From contig JADHZB010000675.1 of NCBI GenBank assembly GCA_015657535.1, positions 1-31,813 of the forward strand: 31,813 nucleotides of DNA, in the 5' to 3' direction. Position numbers and translations under genes: made by a program. Of the stretch, positions 23,672 through 31,813 are shown piece after piece. Source of the stretch: Nephromyces sp. MM_2019. Its lineage: Eukaryota; Apicomplexa; Aconoidasida; Nephromycida. How positions within the stretch are numbered: position 1 is the first letter of the stretch; each line of letters begins with the position of its first letter. The notes under the pieces are model-generated. The model saw nothing but the letters and a program-made list of their open reading frames with translations, was not told the DNA's origin and made no database searches.

Positions 23672-23770
23672 AGGTGTCTATGGTGGGGATTAGCGGTAAA
23701 TTGGGGTGGAGAAAAAATGATAAAGAGGAGGGAATAAGATGTCGCTACCAATGAGAATATGAACCTGTAA

Positions 23771-23958
23771 AAATATCATTGAACAAGTGTAAGACACAGC
23801 GGACAGGGGCTCAGTGACCGGGCTGTGTGGACATCACTAATTGGCGGTATAAATTTAATGCGGAAATTTCTGAGGGAAAATGAACTTGGAGTAAATTTGA
23901 TAGAGAAAGTTGTTCATTATGAAGAAATTGAAGATATCTTGAAGAATAGATTTATCAT
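23771..23958 (+). CDS. Possible small or 3'-terminal coding segment, unknown
   Basis: This is an open frame of about 60 codons from a TGA to the TGA at 23956-23958. It includes SLIGGINLMRKFLRENELG and HYEEIEDILKN, ordinary helical protein-like sequence. The first 80 bases are GC-rich against a very AT-rich background. A first ATG inside the frame (23860) would give only 34 residues. Alternatively a 33-nt intron from GTAAAA at 23768 to ACACAG at 23800 would attach an upstream Met-Asn-Leu start at 23760 and give about 56 residues. I recognise no family. It might also be an RNA or a promoter feature. Confidence 0.35.
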
Positions 23959-24417
23959 TTGAACTATATGTTTAATTGCATGTAACATCTAACCTATTCT
24001 CCATAGACTATCCTACATAGTACACAGGTGTTGAAACATAATTACAAGTTCCTAGATATGCACATGTGCTCGATTATACATTTTTTTTTTACACCTTATA
24101 AATACACAAATTTGCGATAACATACATTCATGCTCATATAAATATCTATCCTAAATTTATGAATATACTTTTTTCCACACACTACTCTTACACACATTGT
24201 CAATATATATATATATATATATATGTCTATATATACATCATTTTAAATACATCATTTTAAATACATCATTTGACACATATTTATATATTTATGATAACAC
24301 TAACATATTGTTTGACTGATTTGTGACATTTTTATTTAACGCATATAAATACACGAACATTTTCCTATGTTTTATAAATATACGGGAGAGACATATACTC
24401 AAGCTACACACAGGCAC

Positions 24418-24585
24418 CCTGGAAATTAATTATCCTACACAGAAACATTCTAAATCAAATGGCCCACACAGACCTTGTAAATTAATTGGCCCTATAAATA
24501 TGCCCTGTAAATTAATTATCCTACACAGAAACATTCTAAATCAATTGACCTTAACAGACACTGTAAATTAATTGGCCTATACTCA
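24418..24585. repeat. Degenerate tandem repeat with ACACAGAAACATTCTAAATCAA
   Basis: Two long copies share attaattatcctacacagaa and the following 17 bases (cattctaaatcaawtg). Four copies of the shorter element TGTAAATTAATTGGCC (or ATCC) alternate with them. It lies some 230-400 bp upstream of the SDR start codon and is not TG-derived, unlike the other arrays. Confidence 0.8.
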
Positions 24586-24818
24586 TCCAAAATAAAATTG
24601 TACATACCTAACTTAGCTACAATATAAATTCACAGCCACACCCATAGCACCAACACAAAAACTCATATACATACAAACTAAATAAGCACACACATTAAAT
24701 ACCAATTATATAATAGTTAATAACACACACACACAGATTCACATACATCATAAAATAAGCTATACACACACACAAACTTAAGGCCACAAACAAAGTTAAG
24801 AGTGTTTATAAAATCGCT

Positions 24819-26393
24819 ATGGATAAAAAAGTAGCTATAATAACAGGTTAGTGTAACAATTTTTATTCACCACACACATTTTGTATATAACAAATTATTA
24901 TATGTGTCTGTATGCCAAAATGATCTAATACGTGCTTATGTATATAATATATATCATAAGTGTGTGCATTGAAATTATTTAATATGTATATATCATACAT
25001 ATATATGTGTGTGTGTGTGATTTATTTATGTGTTTACAGGGTGTTCAAGGGGGTTAGGATTAGAACTTTCAAAGTTGATTTTAAAAGGTGACCCTCCCCA
25101 ATTTTGCGCTCCTTACACACACACACCTTTTGCCCCGTATGAACGATTTGACAGCTTGTGTGTAACTGCTCGATCAACAGAGGGCCTTGAAAAATGTGTA
25201 AAAATACTCAAACCCTATGAAAGTAGTGTGTGTAAAATAATACCTATGGAGTTAGATGTATCTAAACCATCAAGTATAGATCAGGTAAAAAGTATTTTAA
25301 TTTGTATGATTTACACACACGTGTACATACACACACATGTATATACACGCACAAAACTCTTTTTTTTTTTTTTGACTACCTCAGTTTAAATTATAAACAT
25401 ATCAAGGCACACACACTTTGATATAATTCATTGAATATACCCTATACACACACAATACTCAATATATATCATCACACTATACCCACCTTGTATGTACAAC
25501 AAACAATTTAGATCACACACACAACACACAGACACCTATACACACAGAAACAACGCACACACATTCATACACATATAGTTTGTAGAGAACATATCGGATT
25601 CTACACACACACAACACATTGGCTTGTTAGTTAATAACGCAGGTGTGTTTGTTAAAGGTTGGAATGAGTGTGTGTACAACACAAATTTTCAAACAAATAT
25701 ATTTGGGGCACAAATGTTAACTGAGGCACTTTTTACACACATGTCTTTAGGGTGTAAAATTATTAACATTTCATCTGCAAGGTATATTATTCAAGGGGTG
25801 TGTGTATGTGTGTGTGTGTGTATATGTATGGGGGTGTGTGGGTGTATGTGTGTGTATGTGTTTATGTGTGTGTGTATGGGTGTTTATGTGTGTGTGTGTG
25901 TATGGGTGTTTATGTGTGTGTATAGGTGTGCGTTTATGTGTGTGTGTATAAGTGTTTATGTGTGTGTGTGTGTATGGGTGTTTATGTGTGTGTGTGTGTA
26001 TGTGTGTTTATGTGTGTGTGGATGTATGGGTGTGTGTGTGTGTGTGTGGATGTATGTATATATGTATGTGTATGTGTGTATGTATCTATGTGTGTGTGTA
26101 TGTGTGTGTGTATGTGTGTGTGTGTGTGTGTATGTGTGTATGTGTAGATTTGGTATAAGAAAGAGCTTTCCCCCAACAATTCGAAAAATTATCGAAAATG
26201 TCAAATCGGCGGACGATTTGCGAAATTTTAAATTTCCGTCGGACGAGGCGGCGAAAAACGACCCCACAGCCCTCTATAGAATTACTAAGGCCTTAGCTAA
26301 TAATTTTACACATGTGTGTGTGTATATGAGTGAGCGTGTGTCTGTATGTAACTGTATATTTTTTTTTTTTCATTTTTTTTTGTGTTGTGTGTG

Positions 26394-26466
<73 letters not shown>

Positions 26467-27649
26467 TTGTGTGTGTGTGTGTGTGTGTGTATTTGTGTGT
26501 GTGTGTGTGTGTGCATTTGTGTGTGTGTGTGTGTGTGCATTTTTATGTGTATGTGTATATTTTGGTGTATGTGTGTGGGGGGAAGGAGAGGTGGGTTGTG
26601 TGTATAAGGTGATACGAAAGTGGTGTATATGCATGTATATGTGTGTATGTTAATATAAACATATGTAATTCAATTTAAGACAATTTACACACACACATGC
26701 ACAATGTATTATATATATTTAGATACTCTCACAAGACCCATACCTAACTAAAAAAAATATTACGGCAAATTCTGTTTGCCCAGGGTTTTGTAAAACAGGT
26801 TAATGTGTGATATATTTATACTATATATTTTACACATTTATTTATTAGTTTAAATCTACTTTTACACACCTTTCCTTTATACAATTTATTAATTACATTT
26901 AATATTTGTATTCTAGTCTAAACACACATAAACTCCATTTAATCACTTATAATTAACACATACACCCACATATATATAATAAATACACACACACATACAT
27001 TTACATCCACATACATACACACACACATATCCACTTACACACACGCTTACACACACACATACAGATATGGGTACACAAGCTGCAGAAAAAAGTCCAGAAG
27101 AAGGTGCTAACAGCATTTATTGGTTAGTATTGAAATAATAACACCCACACACACACACACACACACACACGTTTAATTGTCGTTTTATTGATATAGCTCA
27201 CACTACACAGTGATATTAATTAAACACACACACGCACATGCATACGCAATATTTGAAATTTGTTGGACTTTGTTAATTTTAGAAATTAAAAATTTCCAAA
27301 TTATAAATAAAAACAATCTATGAAGTTTATACTTAATATCAGCTCTAATATGTGTGTATATATAAGTTTGTGTGTGTGTGTATATATAAGTTTGTGTGTG
27401 TGTGTATATATAAGTTTGTGTGTGTATGTTTATAAGTTTTTGTGTGTGTATTGATTTTTATAAGTTTTTGTGTGTATGTTTATAAGCTTTTATTGTGCAC
27501 ATGTACATGTCCTACTCAAATGAGTGTACATATTACATGTGGTGAAATAACTTGTGTGTGTGTATGTGTGTGTACACAGGGTAGCTGTCCATCCAAAACC
27601 TTATCCAAATGGAGAATTCTTTCATTTTGGACAACCCAAGGATATATAA
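24819..27649 (+). CDS. Carbonyl-reductase-like short-chain dehydrogenase, seven exons
   Basis: Exons 24819-24846, 25040-25284, 25579-25781, 26148-26313, 26723-26798, 27065-27122 and 27580-27649 join in phase to 281 residues, close to the usual 275-280 of CBR1-type enzymes. These NADPH-dependent reductases act on carbonyl compounds as soluble monomers. Exon 1 begins MDKKVAIIT and is completed by exon 2 into the nucleotide motif TGCSRGLG (residues 9-16). Exon 3 holds LLVNNAGVF (NNAG 110-113) and INISSA with the catalytic serine. Exon 4 holds the catalytic YRITK (Tyr202, Lys206). The roughly 45-residue gap between Ser and Tyr is longer than in classical SDRs and is characteristic of the carbonyl reductase subgroup. 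Exon 5-6 gives NSVCPGFCKTDMG, and the end reads YWVAVHPKPYPNGEFFHFG. Introns 3 and 4 are almost pure TG repeats, and the exon 4 donor is itself TG repeat sequence. Exon 6 ends at GTTAGT, not the nearby GTATTG, because only that keeps the frame. Confidence 0.92.
25799..26145. repeat. TG-rich repeat filling SDR intron 3
   Basis: The intron is (TG)n broken by TATGGGTGTTTATG units, about 20-30 bp apart in the middle, and plain TG/TATG toward the acceptor TGTAG at 26143-26147. The repeat runs to the acceptor itself with no pyrimidine tract. Confidence 0.9.
26314..26580. repeat. TG microsatellite in SDR intron 4, starting at the splice donor
   Basis: The exon ends CAT and the intron opens GTGTGTGTGTATATGAG. 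A long (TG)n with GCATTTG or GTATTTG interruptions follows, and two T-runs at about 26359-26380 lie between. It is one of the longest pure TG tracts in the window. Confidence 0.9.
27348..27485. repeat. ~24-bp minisatellite with TATATATAAGTTTGTG, in SDR intron 6
   Basis: About five to six units combine TATATAAGTTTG (later tttataagttttt) with a TG run. It lies inside the intron before the last SDR exon. Confidence 0.85.
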
Positions 27650-27679
27650 TTTAATGGTGTTAATTTTATTTTTCTGTTT

Positions 27680-27836
27680 GTGTCTCTCTGTGTGTGTGTG
27701 TCTCTCTGTGTGTGTGTGTCTCTCTGTGTGTGTGTGTGTCTCTGTGTGTGTGTGTGTCTCTGTGTATGTGTGTGTGTCTATGTGTATGTGTGTGTGTCTG
27801 TGTGTGTATGTGTCTGTGTGTGTGTGTGTGTGTTTG
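27680..27836. repeat. TG array with TCTC interruptions
   Basis: There are repeats of TCTCTG followed by (TG)4-7, decaying into TCTATGTGTATG units at the right end. It begins only about 30 bp after the SDR stop codon, so it probably lies in the SDR 3' UTR. Confidence 0.9.
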
Positions 27837-28282
27837 TAGATGAATTTTGAGTCATAAGTTGTGTATAATTTTTGTATAAATAATTTGAAACAATTTCCAA
27901 TTTGTGTGTATATAATTTTTCAATTTGAATTTTTGTTTTTGTAATATTGACTGTTTAACAATTCTATTTGTAAGTAACTATAACTTATTTTAAGTGTGTA
28001 TGTACTCGAATTTCTTGTAGTAAACATGTTATCTCTATGATTTTGATGTGTGTATAATATATTGATATTTACACAGTTGACATTTCCGTATTATTTTTCT
28101 TCAATTCATAACTCAGTGTGCATACACACTACATACTTCAAATATTTCGACAATTTGATATATCCACACACAGTTTCCACATACATTCGGATGATATACA
28201 CATATCTACCTAAGTCTAATTACACACACATATCGATCCCATACACTATGATAGACCTCCTACACACATGACACACCCCACA

Positions 28283-28313
28283 CACCTACTACATACACAC
28301 ACACACACACACT

Positions 28314-28361
<48 letters not shown>

Positions 28362-28402
28362 CATACACACACATACACACACACACACTACACACACACA
28401 CT

Positions 28403-28452
<50 letters not shown>

Positions 28453-28470
28453 CATACACACACACATACA
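28283..28470. repeat. Long CA microsatellite with CTACATA spacers
   Basis: There are five or more CA blocks, the longest about 20 dinucleotides, separated by CTACATA or TACATA. The array ends a few bases before the LRR gene stop codon on the minus strand, so it is expected in that gene's 3' UTR. Confidence 0.9.
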
Positions 28471-28474
28471 TTTA

Positions 28475-30441
28475 TTATTGGTGTGTCTTCATAACAAATT
28501 GGAGCATTTGGGGGTCATCCCCTTCCCACCAGGCAGGTGTTTGAGTTTGTTTGCCCTCTAAAATTTGAGCATTTTCCCTATATAATTGTTGTGGTTTATA
28601 CACATATTTGAGTGTTGGTGGTAGATTAGACCCTTCTATGTGTGTGTAAGGTGTGTGTGTACGATAACATGGGGCTCTTAATGTAGATGGGAAAGTTGAT
28701 GGATGTTGTGTCTTTGTATTTATGGGGGGTGTGCAGTTTAATGATTTAAAGGGGAAATCCTTATATATAAATGTTTTATTTGCAATTTTTTGTGGGTAAC
28801 CCAACCTCAATGAATTACAGGGACTATTTAGTAAACTTACACACTCCAAATTATTATTTATTGACCAATAATGATATTGTGTGTAGTCATCATGTGTGTG
28901 TGTATGAACTGTTGAATTAAACCCTATCGATCGACACATTTCACATGTTGGCCTACCCGATATCAATACCTTACGAAACTCTGCCACAAGTAAGCTAACC
29001 TCTATGTAATTTATTACACACACACACATATTTATTATTTTCTATATACACATTTTATTATACATTTTTATTATTTTATTTACATACACACACTTTTTAT
29101 TTTATAAATATATATTTTTTTATTTTGTATATGTATATACTTTTTTTTTGTATACACACATATTTTTTATTTTGTATACACATTTACATTTTACACACAT
29201 TACTATACAAACTATTGATTCACATTTTTTGTGTTTATAATTAATACATTTTCACATACAACACATGTATATATATATATATATATTTATATGAATGCAT
29301 ATGTGTATATACACCTACATCTATTTGTGTATATGTGTGTGTAAATCTGCTTATATTGTGTGTAAGTGTATATGTGTGTGTAAGTCTGCATATATCCGTA
29401 TGTGTGTGTGTGTGTGCGTCTGTGTGTATTTATAAATCTACATATATTTGTGTGTGTTGATGTTTGTATATAAATCTACATGTACTTGTGTGTGTATGTA
29501 TATTTGCGTATAAATCTACATATTTATGTGTGTATGTGTAAATCTATAGGTATTTGTCTGTGTGTGTGTATGTGTGTGTGTAAATACGTACGTTTTCCAA
29601 CTGTATCACTTTGGGCCCATTTGTTGAGTTTGTCACGAACTTCACCGTCGATTAATTTTCCGTCAAATTTAATTAACGTTGGACACGCTAACATTACATA
29701 GCCTTCAAGCTGTTTGATTTCATATTATTTATATATATATGAGTTTGTGTGTGTGTATAATATATATGCGTGTGTGTGCGTATAATATATATATGTGTGT
29801 GTGTGTGTATAATAAATATGTGTGTGTGTGTGTATAATATATATGTGTGTGTGTGTGTATAATATATATGTGTGTGTGTGTGTATAATATATATGTGTGT
29901 GTGTGTGTATAATATATATGTATGTATGTGCGTGTGTGTATGTGTGTTTATAATACCTTATTTTAAATATTGAAATCTATATATAAATGTGTAAATAAAT
30001 GTGTATAAATTAGAAAAAAATCAACTTACTATTAAATTATCACCAATTGGATTTGAATTTAAATTTATTTCTTTCAATTTAGACATCAAAACAAGTTCAG
30101 ACAAATCACTCAATTTTCTGTGTAAAGATTGTGTGTGTATGAATTGTGTATAAATGTGTAAAAAAAGTTTGATAAATGTATGTAAAAAATCTAATTAAAT
30201 TGTTTAAAATCACAGTGGCAAACATATATGAAATATATGTAAAACTATTGTGATAAATGTGTATAATCACTGTAATAAAAGTATATTTTATGGAGGCATT
30301 TGTGTGTGTGTGTAAAGTTAATTTTAAAACAATTTATTACGAAATTTGATTTCCTGAAATATCAAGCTCTTCTAAACTTGAACGGCAATTTGATAATTTT
30401 AAAAATCTAAAAAATTATAAATTTTCTATGAAATTAGCTAA

Positions 30442-30472
<31 letters not shown>

Positions 30473-31438
30473 AATATGTTCGTATATAATATATATATAT
30501 ATATTAAAATGCGTGTGTGTGTTTGTAGATATATATATATGTGTAATTGTATATATATATATAAGTATGTATGTGAGATTTATGTTTGCATACAAATACA
30601 TATTTATGTGTGTGTGTTTGTAGATATATATATATATATATGTGTGTGTGTAATTGTATATATATATATAAAAGTATGTATGTGAGATTTATGTTTGCAT
30701 ACAAATACATATTTATGTGTGTGTAATTGTATATATATATATATATAAGTATGTATGTGAGATTTATGTTTGCATACAAATACATATTTATGTGTGTGTG
30801 TATATATATAAATATTACTTGATGGATTGAAGTTGATTATTGGATACATCTAATTTCCTTAGATTTAATAAAAGGTTGAAGTTGTTTAATGTGTGTAATT
30901 TATTGTAACTCAAATTAATTTCTTTTAGATTTATAAAGGCTACACATTTCATATCAATTTCTGTTAATAAATTTTGACTTAAATCTAATTTTTCTACACA
31001 TTGTATCTCCAAGTTCTCTATTTCAGACCTCGGTAACTCTACCTATAAATTTGTGTAAGTATACATTTGTATGTAATAAGTATAAATAATGAGTTTGTTA
31101 TTTTGTGTGTAAACAAATAACTCAAATTTATATATGTATTTTTTTTGGTGTTTATGAACATCTTTAAGATAATACATAATTTGAAACAATGTTACTATAC
31201 ACCTAATCACATACACACAATATTTAAACAATTCAAATCACAAATTTATATATATATATAGCCCACACAAACAATATACATATACACAAGACCCAAACAT
31301 CCACTCACGTATCGACACATGCTTGCAACCCTATGCACTAACATCGCTTTTTCTTTACCCACATAGCACACACACACACACACACACACAGACACACACA
31401 CACACACACACAGACGCAGACAGACAGACAGACAGACA

Positions 31439-31471
<33 letters not shown>

Positions 31472-31749
31472 ACACACACACACAGACACACGTACAGACA
31501 CACGTACACACATACACAGACACACACACAGACACACACACAGACACACACACGTACACACACACACACACACATAAACATACATACCTTTCTAATTTTA
31601 TTTTGACTTAATTTTAATTCTACACATTTTGGAAATTTTTGTACTAGAAATAATAAACCCTCTAATTTTTCACGAGAAAGTATTGGCCCAATATTTAAAT
31701 TTTCTGCTTGAATAAGTCCCCCCTTTGTTAATTTAATTTGTTGTGTCAT
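28475..31749 (-). CDS. Leucine-rich-repeat protein with CxxC-containing C-terminal region, six exons
   Basis: My exons (minus strand) are 31749-31588, 31042-30819, 30406-30341, 30117-30030, 29709-29592 and 29001-28475, giving 394 residues with all phases matching. Six LRRs are visible: [56 protein letters not shown] and [10 protein letters not shown]. An LRR-cap-like end follows ([18 protein letters not shown]), as in SDS22, U2A' and acidic nuclear phosphoprotein-type LRR proteins, which bind partner proteins. Exon 6 adds about 175 residues: a helix [15 protein letters not shown], a CEMC pair (Cys239, Cys242), a His-Thr run (HTHTHDD) and a Pro-rich low-complexity tail. A CxxC with downstream His could bind zinc, but no second pair is obvious. 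Exon boundaries fall near LRR boundaries. If exon 5 were not spliced at its GTACGT, the protein would end 18 residues later after another His-Thr stretch, so exon 6 membership is likely but less certain than the LRR part. Confidence 0.82.
29735..29945. repeat. ~26-bp minisatellite (TG)n-TATAATATATA in LRR intron 4
   Basis: About eight near-identical units combine TATAATATATATG with (TG)6. One variant has tataataaatatg. The array occupies most of the 320-nt intron. Confidence 0.92.
30515..30805. repeat. ~90-110 bp tandem repeat, three copies, in LRR intron 2
   Basis: The unit contains gtgtaattgtatatatatat, then aagtatgtatgtgagatttatg, then tttgcatacaaatacatatttatgtgtgtg. Three copies are almost identical outside the TA and TG tracts, with copy ends at about 30610, 30718 and 30800. 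The long unit and high identity point to recent duplication. Confidence 0.9.
31360..31580. repeat. CA / CAGA compound microsatellite in LRR intron 1
   Basis: There is a (CA)n run, then CAGACAGA repeats, then (CA)n again with ACGTACA and CAGACACA interruptions. It ends at CATACATAC, which is the complement of the exon 1 splice donor GTATGTATG, so repeat and donor are contiguous. Confidence 0.9.
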
Positions 31750-31813
31750 TTCAATATGTTTATATACATATACACACATACACACACATACACACACATA
31801 CACATATATATAT

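Larger units (their letters stand above)
23672..24818. other. Divergent intergenic region with a small ORF and degenerate repeats
   Basis: This lies between the starts of the membrane-protein gene (-) and the SDR gene (+). It contains the small candidate ORF at 23771-23958, an AT microsatellite at 24204-24224, a 15-bp triplicate (tacatcattttaaa) at 24235-24272, and a 24418-24585 repeat listed separately. No other coding signal is seen. Confidence 0.55.
27650..28474. other. Convergent intergenic region with TG, TCTC and CA arrays
   Basis: This lies between the 3' ends of the SDR (+) and LRR (-) genes. 27680-27836 is a (TG)n array punctuated by TCTCTG about every 14-20 bp. 28283-28470 is a long (CA)n interrupted by CTACATA. 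Between them, 28077-28271 (+) is an open stretch of about 64 codons after an ACACAG acceptor-like site. It contains FPYYFSSIHNS and no repeat, but no partner exon was found, so I do not call it a gene. Confidence 0.6.

Noticed and set aside
26293..26653. Cys-Val and His-Thr open frames over SDR intron 4
   Set aside because: They are microsatellite translations inside an intron whose flanking exons splice in frame.

Overview
This is an AT-rich window of eukaryotic nuclear DNA. The genes are split by GT-AG introns whose phases join cleanly, and there is no prokaryotic operon structure. The standard genetic code fits, because TAA and TAG both serve as stops. The gene content (Sft2-like, ceramide synthase, Sec14-like, organelle-type EngB GTPase, carbonyl-reductase SDR, LRR protein), very high A+T and small genes would suit a unicellular protist. 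An alveolate or apicomplexan-like organism is my best guess, but no feature fixes the taxon. Exon models below were assembled by hand from splice signals, reading frame and protein-family fit.

Layout: 56-239 (+) last exon of a serine racemase/threonine dehydratase-type enzyme; 1875-5057 (-) six-exon Sft2-family Golgi/endosome membrane protein; 8578-10464 (+) four-exon ceramide synthase (LAG1/TLC); 12348-14566 (-) five-exon CRAL-TRIO (Sec14-like) protein with an 18-nt microexon and a 40-nt intron; 15825-16116 (+) an uncertain pair of exons; 17477-20979 (-) seven-exon EngB/YihA GTPase with a probable organelle-targeting extension; 22244-23671 (-) intronless type I membrane protein of unknown family; 23771-23958 (+) possible small ORF; 24819-27649 (+) seven-exon carbonyl-reductase-like SDR; 28475-31749 (-) six-exon LRR protein with a CxxC tail. 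Sft2, ceramide synthase and the Sec14-like protein all belong to membrane and lipid trafficking, but they have separate promoters and nothing shows co-regulation.

The most striking property is repeat content. From 1 to about 5.2 kb and from about 16.8 kb to the end, introns, intergenic DNA and even exons are full of (TG/CA)n-derived sequence, often with the core TGTGTGTA. Most long introns carry their own private minisatellite. Between about 5.2 and 16.4 kb this signature is almost absent, although the gene style is otherwise similar. In the repeat-rich parts the CA/TG motif reaches into proteins as His-Thr and Cys-Val runs.
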